Source of the DNA: Spirochaetaceae bacterium
Lineage (GTDB): Bacteria > Spirochaetota > Spirochaetia > SZUA-6 > Bin103
Assembly (NCBI GenBank): GCA_028821475.1
Contig: JAPPGB010000096.1
Coordinates: 1 to 64,000 of the forward strand
DNA length: 64,000 bases
Direction: 5' to 3'
Below are positions 17,971-26,725 of this stretch, one piece after another. Numbering within the stretch: the first letter of the stretch is position 1; each line of letters begins with the position of its first letter. Position numbers and translations under genes: made by a program. The notes beneath the pieces were generated by a model. That model was not told where the DNA came from. It did no database searches and worked only from the letters and a program-made list of their open reading frames with translations.

Positions 17971-20900
17971 ATGGTGGCGCCGGCGCTGCGGAGCGCGAGA
18001 TTCGCCCTGGGCACGGTGACCGGCAAGCGGCGCGTCATCGGAGTCGTACTGCTGCTCGCGCTGCTGATTCCGTTCTTTGCGCTCAATCGGCTGCCCAAGC
18101 TGGACACCGTGCGCGCCGACCTGGCGCTGGCGCTGGCGCCCACCGCGGAGTGCTTTCAGGGGTTCTGCATCGAGCGCGAGCCCGAGTCCACCTTCCTGCA
18201 GCGCTGGTGGCGGTTCTCGCTCACCTACCTGCAACTGGTCGCCGCCGGCATGGTGTTCGCGTTCCTGGCGGGTGGCATCGCCGAGACCTTCCTGATGCCG
18301 GCGCCGACAACGGGTGCCGGCCCGCCGCGGCGGCTGCTCGGCGGGCGCTGGGGGCGCATCCTGAAGGGGCTCGGCATGGGCCCGGTGGTGAACCTGTGCT
18401 CGGCGTGCGTCGTTCCCGTGTCGAGCGCCATGCACCGGCGCGGGCTCGGCATCGAGGGGTCGCTGGCGCTCGTGCACGGGTCGGCGACCCTCAACGTGCC
18501 CTCCCTGCTGATGATCGCGGTGGTGTTCTCGCCGCTGCTCGGCGCCAGCCGGCTCGCGCTCGGGCTGACGGCGGCATTCCTGCTCGGCCCGCTGGTACTG
18601 TGGGTGGCGCGCACCGCTGCCGCGCGACCGGCCGCCTGGGCTGCCGCCGCCGAGGAGGCGGCGTGCGAGCTACCGGGGTGGGATCCCGGCGGCGCCGCGG
18701 GGGGACCGGAGCGGCGGGACGGTGGCCAGCACACCCTCGCGCGCGGGCGTCCGGAGACCGTCGCCGGCGGTGCCGCATCCGGGTCCGGCCGCCCGTGGTG
18801 GAACCCGGCGTCGCACCGAGAGCGGCGAGGCGCCCGCCTGGCAGGGCGCGACGAAACGAGCAGTTCGGGCATGGGTGAGCGAGCCGCAACGCAGCCAGCC
18901 GGGAGGATGCATCGCCGCGCGAATGGAGCCGGAGTTTCGCCACCGGCCGCTGGCGCGCGACCGGACGCCTGGGCAGCCGCGCCCAAGGATGCGGCGTGTG
19001 AGCTGCCGGGATGGGGGCCGCACGGCGCCCCCGGTGGACCAGAGCGGCAGGAGGCCGGGCAGCACACCTTCGCGAGCGGGCGCCTCGAGATCGTCACTGG
19101 CGGCATCGCCTCCGGGTGTGCCCAAACCGTCACCGGCGGCGCGGCTGGCGGCCCAACCCGGGCCGCGCCGGGAGCGTTCCGCAATCCGGCAGACTCCTGG
19201 GCCGCGGTCGCCGTGGCCGGCGTGCGGCAGTGGGCGCGGGCAACCGGGCGCCTGGTCGTGCAGATGGCGCCGCTGATGGTGGTGGCCGGCTTCGCCAGCG
19301 GGGCGGCAATACAGCTCCTGCAGCCGGAGACGGTCGACGCCTACCTGGGCGACAGCCTCTCGGGGGTGCTGGCGGCGGCTACCCTGGGCGTGCTGATCAA
19401 CGTGCCGTTGCTGTTCGAGATTCCGCTGGTCGCGCTGCTCCTGGTGCTGGGTGCGGGCGCGGCGCCGAGCGCGGCCCTGCTGTTCGCCGCCGCGGCCGGG
19501 GGGCCGATCACCTTCTGGGGGCTGGCGCGGACGGTCGGGCGGCGCGGCATCGCGGCCTACGCCGCCGGCACCTGGGCGATCGCCGTGCTGGGCGGGCTGC
19601 TGGTGCTGGCGGTGAGCACGCAGTTCCCGGCCCTGGCGCCGTTGCGGGCGGCGCTGGTGCCGGAGCCGCCGCCCGCCGTGAAGCAGACCCCGGCGGGGCC
19701 GACCCACGCCCGACCGGCGGACGCAGTGCCGTTGGCGTTCCGCGACGTCAGCTCCGCCGCCGGGGTAACCGGCGACGTCTACCACTCCATCGCGACCCAC
19801 AGCCTGGGCGTGAACTGGATCGACGTGAACCGGGACGGCTGGCCCGACCTGTTCGCGGTGCGCGGCGATGCCGGGCTCGCGCCGCGCCTGTTTCTGAACC
19901 GCGGCGACGGCAGCTTCGAGCCCCGCCACGACCTACTGCCCGCGTTGCCCGGCGTGGAGATGTCGGGCTCGGTGTTCGCCGACTACGACAACGACGGCGA
20001 CGACGACATCTACGTGTACACCGACCACCCGGAGTGGAGCCTGCAGGGATACAACGCGCCCGACGGGCCGCCCAACCTGCTGCTCAAGAATCTATTCTCC
20101 GAGCACGGCGGCCGCCTGCCCGCCGCCGGGCCGCTGTTCGCGGAGGTGGCCGCGGCCGCCGGAGTGGACGACCTGGCGCCGGCCCCGTTCGGGGAGCTGC
20201 CGGCGTACCGCACCAAGGCGGCGAGCTGGCTCGACTACGACCGCGACGGCTGCGTCGACCTGTACGTCGGCCACATCGTGATCAACAACGAGGCCGACCC
20301 GGCCAACCGCGACCGCCTGTTTCACAACGAGTGCGACGGCACCTTCACCGATGCCACCGACCACGCGCTGCCCGCGGCCGCCGACTATCGCGCCGCGCTG
20401 GTGGTGTACGGCGCCCACCTCGACGACGACCTGTGGCCCGACCTGTACGTCGTGAACGTGGCCGGCAACGGTGCCAACCGGGCGCTGCACACCGACCAGG
20501 TCTACCGCAACCGGGACGGCCGCTTCGTGCAGGTGTTCGACGACTGGCCGTGGATCGGCGACGACGCGCAGGCGGGCATGGGCATCGCCGCCGCCGACGT
20601 CGACCTGAACGGCACCTGGGACCTGTACATCACCGACCTGCTGGACGCCACCACGCTGGAGCGTCCGCCGGGCGGCAACGTGCTGTACCTGGGCGACGCG
20701 TCGGGCGCGTGGGCCGACAACAAGGCGGCCGGCGCCGGCGTGGCGGGCACCGACTCGTGGGGCATCAACTTCCTGGACGCCGACCACGACGGCTGGGAGG
20801 ACCTCTACGTCGCCACCATGGTGCACCTCAACGACGAGTTGCTGTACGCGAACAATCGCAACGGCACCTTCACCAACGTGGCCGCGCAAGCCGGCTACGA

Positions 20901-21465
20901 CGGCTACGACACTGGCGCCAGCCGCGGCAGCGCGGTGGCCGACTACGACGGCGACGGCGACCTCGACATCGCCGTGGTCAACCAGCATGAGCCGCACTGC
21001 GCGGAGGGTCCTCCCCCGTCCTGCTCGCTGCAACTGCTGCGCAACGACACCGCGACCGCGGGCAACTGGCTCAAGCTGCGCCTGACCGGCACCGCCAGCA
21101 ACCGCAGCGCAATCGGCGCCCTGGTGCGGGTACAGGCAGGGCCCCTCCGGCTGATGCGGCAGGTCACCGGCGGCTCGAGCGGCCACTCCCAGAACAGCCT
21201 GGTAGTGCACTTCGGCCTCGGCCGGGCGGAGGTGGTCGACCGGGTGGAGATCCTGTGGCCGTCCGGGGCACGCACGAACTGGAGCGCGCAGCCGTCCGAC
21301 ACGCTGATCGACGTGGTCGAGGGCCGGGCGTGCACGGACGGGAAGCGCGCCGAGTGCGTGGAAGCGCCGCCCGCGCCGACGACTGCGGCGACGGCGGCGA
21401 TGGCCGGCGCAGAGCTTTCGAGCGCCCCGGCCGCCGGCGGAGAGACCGGCGCCGGCGCCCCGTAA
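17971..21465 (+). CDS. Fusion of DUF318/ArsP-type permease and VCBS/ASPIC-UnbV propeller
   Basis: An exceptionally long protein, about 1164 residues from ATG 17971 (1229 from ATG 17776; the extra 65 are low-complexity Arg/Ala/Pro). Residues about 15-215 are a multi-helix membrane region with GMGPVVNLCSACVVPVSSAM followed by a glycine-rich helix pair, resembling one half of PF03773 (SO_0444/ArsP-type) permeases with their conserved CxxC-like turn. A polar linker of about 190 residues built from repeats follows. Residues about 410-570 are the second membrane half (MAPLMVVAGFASGAAIQL, then VLINVPLLFEIPLVALLL). From about 585 the protein is soluble, with VCBS/FG-GAP repeats (DVNRDGWPDLF, DYDNDGDDDIYV, DYDRDGCVDLY, DYDGDGDLDIAV) and an ASPIC/UnbV ending (IGALVRVQAG, VHFGLG, ILWPSG). 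Such permeases export metal or arsenic species. Here a surface propeller would be tethered to the transporter. The function is inferred only from the domains. Confidence 0.72.
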   Translation: MVAPALRSARFALGTVTGKRRVIGVVLLLALLIPFFALNRLPKLDTVRADLALALAPTAECFQGFCIEREPESTFLQRWWRFSLTYLQLVAAGMVFAFLAGGIAETFLMPAPTTGAGPPRRLLGGRWGRILKGLGMGPVVNLCSACVVPVSSAMHRRGLGIEGSLALVHGSATLNVPSLLMIAVVFSPLLGASRLALGLTAAFLLGPLVLWVARTAAARPAAWAAAAEEAACELPGWDPGGAAGGPERRDGGQHTLARGRPETVAGGAASGSGRPWWNPASHRERRGARLAGRDETSSSGMGERAATQPAGRMHRRANGAGVSPPAAGARPDAWAAAPKDAACELPGWGPHGAPGGPERQEAGQHTFASGRLEIVTGGIASGCAQTVTGGAAGGPTRAAPGAFRNPADSWAAVAVAGVRQWARATGRLVVQMAPLMVVAGFASGAAIQLLQPETVDAYLGDSLSGVLAAATLGVLINVPLLFEIPLVALLLVLGAGAAPSAALLFAAAAGGPITFWGLARTVGRRGIAAYAAGTWAIAVLGGLLVLAVSTQFPALAPLRAALVPEPPPAVKQTPAGPTHARPADAVPLAFRDVSSAAGVTGDVYHSIATHSLGVNWIDVNRDGWPDLFAVRGDAGLAPRLFLNRGDGSFEPRHDLLPALPGVEMSGSVFADYDNDGDDDIYVYTDHPEWSLQGYNAPDGPPNLLLKNLFSEHGGRLPAAGPLFAEVAAAAGVDDLAPAPFGELPAYRTKAASWLDYDRDGCVDLYVGHIVINNEADPANRDRLFHNECDGTFTDATDHALPAAADYRAALVVYGAHLDDDLWPDLYVVNVAGNGANRALHTDQVYRNRDGRFVQVFDDWPWIGDDAQAGMGIAAADVDLNGTWDLYITDLLDATTLERPPGGNVLYLGDASGAWADNKAAGAGVAGTDSWGINFLDADHDGWEDLYVATMVHLNDELLYANNRNGTFTNVAAQAGYDGYDTGASRGSAVADYDGDGDLDIAVVNQHEPHCAEGPPPSCSLQLLRNDTATAGNWLKLRLTGTASNRSAIGALVRVQAGPLRLMRQVTGGSSGHSQNSLVVHFGLGRAEVVDRVEILWPSGARTNWSAQPSDTLIDVVEGRACTDGKRAECVEAPPAPTTAATAAMAGAELSSAPAAGGETGAGAP
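18622..19116 (+). repeat. In-frame repeat block: 162-nt direct repeats flanking a dispersed element
   Basis: Two direct repeats of 162 bases, 18622-18783 and 18955-19116, lie exactly 333 bases apart and encode related 54-residue segments (each with a DAACELPGW- or EAACELPGW-like core and a GGPER...QHT stretch). Between them, 18797-18955 is a copy of a roughly 160-base element also found at 47689-47847. The whole block keeps the reading frame of the permease fusion and makes up most of its linker. Confidence 0.65.
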
Positions 21466-21547
21466 CCGCCGCCCGCTACGCCGCCCCACGGGGTCGACGA
21501 GTCGGTCGCGCGGCGCGCTCTCGGCCGGACCGGCCTGCCAAGCCAAG

Positions 21548-22813
21548 CTAAAATGTGAGGTTGACCGGCGGGCAGGAGGGATCGGTCACCGCGCACTGGC
21601 CGAGCTGGCCGTGGTCGTTGCTGCCCCAGCCCCACAGGGTGCCGTCGGTCTTCAGCGCCACGGTGCCGTGGCCGGCGGCCGCGACCGCGTGCCAGTCGTC
21701 GTCCCAGGTCCAGTTCCACAGGTCCCGGAACCGCTTCACCAGCTCCGGCTTGAGCTGGCGCCGGACCGTCCACCGCTGCCCGAGCTGGCCGCGGTTGTTC
21801 AGCCCCCACGCCCACAGGGTGCCGTCGATGCGCAGCGCCACGGTGTGCGCCTCGCCGGCGGCCACCGCCCGCCAGTCGGAACCGGACGGCACCCGTACCG
21901 GTTCGCGGCGATCGGTGGTGCTGCCGTCGCCGAGCTGGCCGGTGCCGTTGGCACCCCAGCCCCACAGCGTGCCGTCGCTGCGCACGGCGACGGTGTGGGC
22001 CTCGCCGGCCGCGACCGCGCTCCAGTCCGCCCGCGTCCCGACCTGCACCGGTTCGGGTCGGTCGGTGGTGCTGCCGTCGCCGAGTTGACCGCTCCAGTTG
22101 GCGCCCCAGGCCCACAGCGTGCCGTCGGCGCGCAGGGCAACGGTGTGGGCCTCGCCGGCGGCCACCGCCTGCCAACCGGCGTGCGTGCCCACCCGTACCG
22201 GGCTCGACCGGTTCTCCCACCCGCCGTCGCCGAGCTGGCCGAGGTCGTTGCGCCCCCACGTCCACAGCGTGCCGTCACGGCGCACGGCGACGGAGTGCCC
22301 GAAGCCGGCGGCAGCGGCGCGCCACCGGCCGCCGCCGGCCACCTGCACCGGGCTCGGTCGGTCGGTGGTGCTGCCGTCGCCGAGCTGGCCGGCACCGTTG
22401 GAGCCCCACGCCCACAGCGTGCCGTTGCGCCGCACCGCGACGGTGTGCACCGCCCCGGCGGCCACAGTTCGCCACCTGCTTCCCGCGCCCACCTGCACCG
22501 GACTGGCGCGGTCGGTAGTGGAACCGTCGCCGAGCTGGCCGGACGAGTTCCGGCCCCAGGCCCAAAGCGCGCCGTCGCTCTTCAGCACGAAGGTGTGCGA
22601 GGGCGCGGTGGCAACCGCGCTCACCGTCGTCGCGCAGGCACGTCTGAGGTCGAACGCGCACCGCACCTGCGAGCAGCCCGCCAGCGTGACGAGTCCCGGA
22701 AGGGTCGCCACCGCCACGAGCATCAAGCGCCCGGTTCCGGACCGGACGCGCCGGGACCGGGCGGCCAGTCGCAGCGAGCCGCGGCCGGCACTGCCCACGG
22801 TGGTGCTGGACAT
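21548..22813 (-). CDS. RCC1-repeat lipoprotein
   Basis: A 421-residue exported protein. A basic N-region and hydrophobic stretch lead to a lipobox LAGC with the cysteine at 47, so it should be a lipid-anchored envelope protein. The rest is seven RCC1-type (PF00415/PF13540) repeats of about 50 residues, each with a V-A-L/V-R-x-D-G-T-L-W-x-W-G-x-N-x-x-G-Q-L-G-D core, forming a predicted seven-bladed beta-propeller. The final repeat has a longer insert (KRFRDLWNWTWDDD). The DNA of neighbouring repeats is also alike, pointing to recent unit duplication. Bacterial RCC1 proteins probably mediate protein or glycan contacts; no specific partner is evident. Confidence 0.87.
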   Translation of the reverse strand: MSSTTVGSAGRGSLRLAARSRRVRSGTGRLMLVAVATLPGLVTLAGCSQVRCAFDLRRACATTVSAVATAPSHTFVLKSDGALWAWGRNSSGQLGDGSTTDRASPVQVGAGSRWRTVAAGAVHTVAVRRNGTLWAWGSNGAGQLGDGSTTDRPSPVQVAGGGRWRAAAAGFGHSVAVRRDGTLWTWGRNDLGQLGDGGWENRSSPVRVGTHAGWQAVAAGEAHTVALRADGTLWAWGANWSGQLGDGSTTDRPEPVQVGTRADWSAVAAGEAHTVAVRSDGTLWGWGANGTGQLGDGSTTDRREPVRVPSGSDWRAVAAGEAHTVALRIDGTLWAWGLNNRGQLGQRWTVRRQLKPELVKRFRDLWNWTWDDDWHAVAAAGHGTVALKTDGTLWGWGSNDHGQLGQCAVTDPSCPPVNLTF

Positions 22814-23259
22814 CCGATACGGCCTACCCCTTCATGCGCCGCAAGTCAAGACGCCCCGAATGCGGATGGATGCGACTTCAACGGCTCACGTTCCTGCGAC
22901 CGTTCATCATCCTCGCCATCAAGACCATCATCTGGCAGGGTCTGCTGCCGATGATCATCGTCTCTCTGGCCCGAACAACATGCGGGTCGTGCGCCGGGTG
23001 GCGCCCGCCATCAGGGAAAGTCCGTACATGGAGCCGCGCGCGCTGCCGACTGCTATACGTTGCGTGTGCGACGCCCCGCGCGGCCTCCTCGACCCCAACC
23101 TGCGAGGCTCCGTCCGCTTCCCACCGGAGCCATGCCTGCGTCCGAATACCAGCCCGGCGGTGCCGGCGGCCGGAGTACTGGAACACGATGCAAGTTCATA
23201 TTACCATGTCGCCGGGGGAGAGAGCTTTCCTCCATCGGTCAGAAACCGTTGCGACTGCG
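22814..23259. other. Intergenic region between RCC1 gene and ptuA
   Basis: The two flanking genes are divergent, so this 446-base gap must hold promoters for both, but no clear -35/-10 pair is visible. An open frame continuous with ptuA extends upstream to 22834 without recognisable protein similarity. Base composition shifts here: sequence to the right, up to about 25120, is less GC-rich than the flanks, as expected for an acquired module. Confidence 0.4.
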
Positions 23260-24510
23260 ATGATACTCAAGTCTCTTACGCTTACCAACTTCAGAGGTAT
23301 TCGAGATCTCCGGTTAGATTTCTCCGCCAAGGTCAACCTGCTGGCGGGCGTTAATGGAGCCGGCAAGACCGCGATTCTGGACTGTGCAGCCATCATGCTC
23401 TCTCGGCTGGTGGGCCGCATACGTTCGACCAGCGGCACAGGACGTTTCTTCTCTGAGTACGACATAACCAACGGTATGTCCGAGACGCGTTGCGCCGTAG
23501 AAACATTGTTCAAGGATCATCTCGTATCTTGGAGTGTGGCAAAGACCCGTAGAGGGCGCAAAAAGCAGTCGATTACCGGACTTGGGGAAGTAAAAACAGT
23601 CGTCGGTTTCATTCACACACGATTGGAGGAAGACGAATTATTTGAAGTTCCAATAGCAGTATACTAACCCACCAATCGTGCCGTTGTAGATATACCATTA
23701 CGTATCCGGAAGACGCATCCATTCGACCGACTGTCTGCTTATGACCAAGCACTGTCAGGGAAGTGGAGGAGCTTCCGTGTATTCTTTGAGTGGTTCAGAG
23801 ATCGTGAAGACTTGGAGAATGAACGTCGCCTGGAATCTGCGGACTTCCGTGATCGGGAATTACAGGCCGTACGGATCGCTGTCGAGCAGTTCATTCCCGG
23901 TTTCAGCGGCCTCCGGATCAGGAGGTCACCACTACGCATGGTCGTCGACAAGTGTGGTCAAGAGCTGAGGGTTGACCAGCTCTCCGACGGCGAAAAGTGC
24001 ACGCTTGCCATGGTGGGCGACTTGGCACGCCGTATGGCGATCGCCAACCCCACGCTTCAGGACTCTCTTGTCGGCAAGGGCGTCGTATTGATCGACGAAG
24101 TCGACCTTCATCTTCATCCCGGTTGGCAGCGGCACGTCGTTTCCGCACTGGAGGAGACGTTCCCGAACTGCCAATTCCTGGTTTCGACACACTCGCCGCA
24201 GATTATCAGCCACGTGGCACCGGAGCGCATCTGGATCCTGGATCGAACCAAGTCCGGCGTCAGCGCCAGCCGGCCTGACGCTTCGTTCGGTCAGATGGCG
24301 GGGCGCATCCTTGAAGACGTCATGGACGTGCCTGAGCGTCCTCAAGAGATCAAGGAGCGCTTGAGCGATCTGTTTCTGGCGATACAAAGGGACGAGTTGC
24401 CGGCCGCAAAGCAGCTGGTGTCGGATCTGAGAAGCACGATAGGAGAGGATCCCGATCTGGTTAGGGCTCGGATGCATATTCGGAGAAAGGAGGCTCTGAG
24501 GGGCCTGTAG
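23260..24510 (+). pseudogene. ptuA: Septu-type ATPase PtuA, interrupted by one in-frame TAA
   Basis: A 417-codon frame encodes an AAA/SMC-like ATPase of the Septu PtuA type, but codon 136 is TAA (23665-23667). Before the stop are FRGIRDLRLDF and the Walker A GVNGAGKT (30-37). After it the same frame continues with PTNRAVVDIPLRIRKTHPFD, the signature-like LSDGEKCTLAMVGDLARR, Walker B VVLIDEVDLHLHPGWQRHV and the H-loop FLVSTHSPQI. Family members usually have Tyr-Tyr-Pro at the break, so a TAC or TAT codon turning into TAA would explain it. In intact systems PtuA assembles with the PtuB nuclease for anti-phage defence. The two halves here could at most be made separately; TTG 23812 could open the second half. 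Base composition is lower in GC than the surroundings, consistent with transfer. Confidence 0.82.
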
Positions 24511-24514
24511 CTTC

Positions 24515-25116
24515 ATGAAAAAGATCACCAAGGGTGCAGAGCCTCGCGAGTTCACGGCCTGGAAATCAGAGGACAAGATGGCGCATCGACCAAAGTGGAA
24601 TCGTTTGAGTTCGCCACTCAAGGTAGTTATTCACGAATCCTTGATGAGAGAGCAAGGTTCATTTGTTGCTATTGTGAGGGCCGCATCGCGGTGGATGACA
24701 GCCACGTGGAGCACTTTTACCCGAAAGAGGAGTATTCCAATCTTCAGCTCGATTATGGAAACCTGCTTTGCTCCTGTCTGCGAGAACGGTCATCCGGCGA
24801 GCCCGTTCACTGTGGCCACAGAAAGGGCAGTTGGTTCGACGAAAGAGCACTCATTTCGCCTCTGCAACAAGACTGTGAGACGAGATTCAGCTTCACCGCC
24901 AACGGTGAAATAGTCCCGCGTTCAATTTCTGACAAGGCGGCTGCCACGACAATCGACAGGTTGGCACTTGATCTGCCGAAGTTGAATGCACTGCGGGAAG
25001 CGGCGATAGACGCACTTCAAGACTTACCAGTATCTGATGTCAAGCGCGTACTCGTCCAAGGACTGGACGGCACGTTCGCGGAGTACTTTACGACCATCAA
25101 GGACGTGTTGTTGTAG
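24515..25116 (+). pseudogene. ptuB: Septu-type HNH nuclease PtuB (TIGR02646 type), one-base frameshift
   Basis: It starts four bases after ptuA with MKKITKGAEPREFTAWKSED, the characteristic opening of TIGR02646/PtuB proteins, and runs to HESLMREQG. The reading frame then shifts at about 24657/24658. The neighbouring frame continues with FICCYCEGRI, DDSHVEHFYPK (HNH-type histidines), NLLCSCLRE, HCGHRKGSWFD and a family-typical C-terminal half ending TTIKDVLL. One missing base after CAAGG would restore Gln-Gly-Phe-Ile-Cys-Cys-Tyr-Cys. With the stop in ptuA the pair appears doubly inactivated, unless the assembly is wrong. A GTG at 24595 could start a product lacking the conserved N-terminus. 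Confidence 0.8.
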
Positions 25117-25166
25117 GCGGTCCTTGAACCCGGACATGCTTATGTAGCGATGTATCGGTTGCCGGC

Positions 25167-26537
25167 TCACTTTGGCCACTGCAGCAATACCACTTCTTCG
25201 CGAAGTTGTTCGCCAGTGGCGGTCGACAGGCGAGTGCGGAACAGGTCGATGCCCTCCACCCGGTAGCCGAGCGACTGTGCTATGTCGCTGAGCAGGGTTC
25301 CGGTACGTATCATCACGCGGAGATAGGATGCCTGATCGCCCACGACATAAGCGAGCCTCGCACCGGGATTGAGGATGGTTCTCAACGCCGCAAAGTGCTT
25401 TGCCATCCCGCCGAAGTAGAGCTTGGTCACGCGCGCATACATGCGCTCGAACCCGGACGTCTTGCCCATCTCCAATCGGCGATGTTCTATCTTGTGCGCG
25501 ATTTCCTGGATGGCGCCGTGCGACGCTACCTCCAGGTCGTCTTCGTCGCCCTTGTAGACGCCACGCGTGTTGGAGCGGATAAGGTCCTTCTTGAGCTGTC
25601 GCAAGCCACACATGTCGCCGATCAGCCCGAGGATCACCGACTCCAGCCGCGTCGTTCTCGTATAGTCTTTCTCGTTCGGGTAAGGTGGGGAAGTAATCAC
25701 GGCGTCCACCGAGCGTGGGCGCAGTATCCGATCGACTCGTCGGGCGTCTCCCTGGTGAATGCATGCCGAGACCGTCGCACGGTCTCGCAATTGCGAGAGG
25801 TCGTCGATCATTGTCCGCATGTGGCCGAGCCACGAATCCACGACCGGTGCGTCTTCCTTGAGCTTGCCGACTCCCACCTCGGGACCAAACTTCAGGTTGC
25901 CGATATCTCGCACCAGGGCATGTGCGAGTGCGAGCCGGCCGTAGCGCGGTAATGGCGATGCACCGCCGGTATCGATGGCGTCGAGCAGGACCAGTGTCTT
26001 GTGCAGTGGCAGGGGACTGATCGAGTCCTTCAACAACAGCTTGTTCTGCTCCGGAGTCAGACCTCGTAACGGCGCGCGGGTCCCGTTCCCGTTCCGGGCG
26101 CCGAACAAAGGAAGGTCGTTCCAGTCAGAGTAACCATCCCGGGCAATAGCGGCGCGTGCTCGTTCGGCCACTGCTGCTGCGTAGTCAGACAACGCGTCAG
26201 GGTCGGCTGACCAGTCCAACTTCACGGAGCTGGCGAACTGTGCCATCGGGTTCGACTCGATGCCTACGCTCGCGATGCCTCGCTTCTTGCACTCTACCAG
26301 GGTGGTGCCGGTGCCGGCGAACGGATCGAGCACGGTACCTCCGGTACGAATGTCAAACCGGCCGATATAGTCCTGAACGAGGTGCGGCGGAAACGACAGC
26401 ACGAACCGGTACCACTCATGGACGGATCGATCCTGCGGCAGCACGTTGTTGACCCGGCTCCGCGCGCGGCTGTCAGTGTTCGGGCGCGTGGACGCTGCTT
26501 CCGGCATTACGTGGTCGCGGTCTCCCTCACTGCTCAC
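25167..26537 (-). CDS. Site-specific DNA methyltransferase (amino-methylating type)
   Basis: A 456-residue SAM-dependent DNA methylase. Motif I, DPFAGTGTT, lies at 71-79 and the catalytic motif IV, TSPPY, at 282-286 (followed by PNEKDYTRTTR). This order and the SPPY tetrad fit the N4-cytosine/N6-adenine methylases. The insert of about 200 residues between the motifs may carry target recognition. The N-terminal 40 residues are polar. It converges on the Septu-like genes with a 50-base gap. No restriction endonuclease gene adjoins it, so it may be an orphan methylase or part of a defence cluster. The recognition site cannot be told. Confidence 0.87.
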   Translation of the reverse strand: MSSEGDRDHVMPEAASTRPNTDSRARSRVNNVLPQDRSVHEWYRFVLSFPPHLVQDYIGRFDIRTGGTVLDPFAGTGTTLVECKKRGIASVGIESNPMAQFASSVKLDWSADPDALSDYAAAVAERARAAIARDGYSDWNDLPLFGARNGNGTRAPLRGLTPEQNKLLLKDSISPLPLHKTLVLLDAIDTGGASPLPRYGRLALAHALVRDIGNLKFGPEVGVGKLKEDAPVVDSWLGHMRTMIDDLSQLRDRATVSACIHQGDARRVDRILRPRSVDAVITSPPYPNEKDYTRTTRLESVILGLIGDMCGLRQLKKDLIRSNTRGVYKGDEDDLEVASHGAIQEIAHKIEHRRLEMGKTSGFERMYARVTKLYFGGMAKHFAALRTILNPGARLAYVVGDQASYLRVMIRTGTLLSDIAQSLGYRVEGIDLFRTRLSTATGEQLREEVVLLQWPK

Positions 26538-26725
26538 AAACTATACCAACGGTGAAGCATTGGCCACACTTCCATGGCCCACACCATCGCGCTTGTGGTC
26601 GGCGGGCGTGCGGCGGTTTGGCGGACTCTTACGAAACTGGTGGTTTGAGTGGCGCACCGGGAAAGGAGGGCGGCAGGACCGCGTGAGCGGCCCTGCCGGT
26701 CCCGGGTACGTTACGGTGGCGGAGG

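Noticed and set aside
25167-26537. Complete restriction-modification system around the methyltransferase
   Set aside because: The neighbours are a Septu-like pair and an ABC binding protein; no restriction endonuclease is visible on either side.
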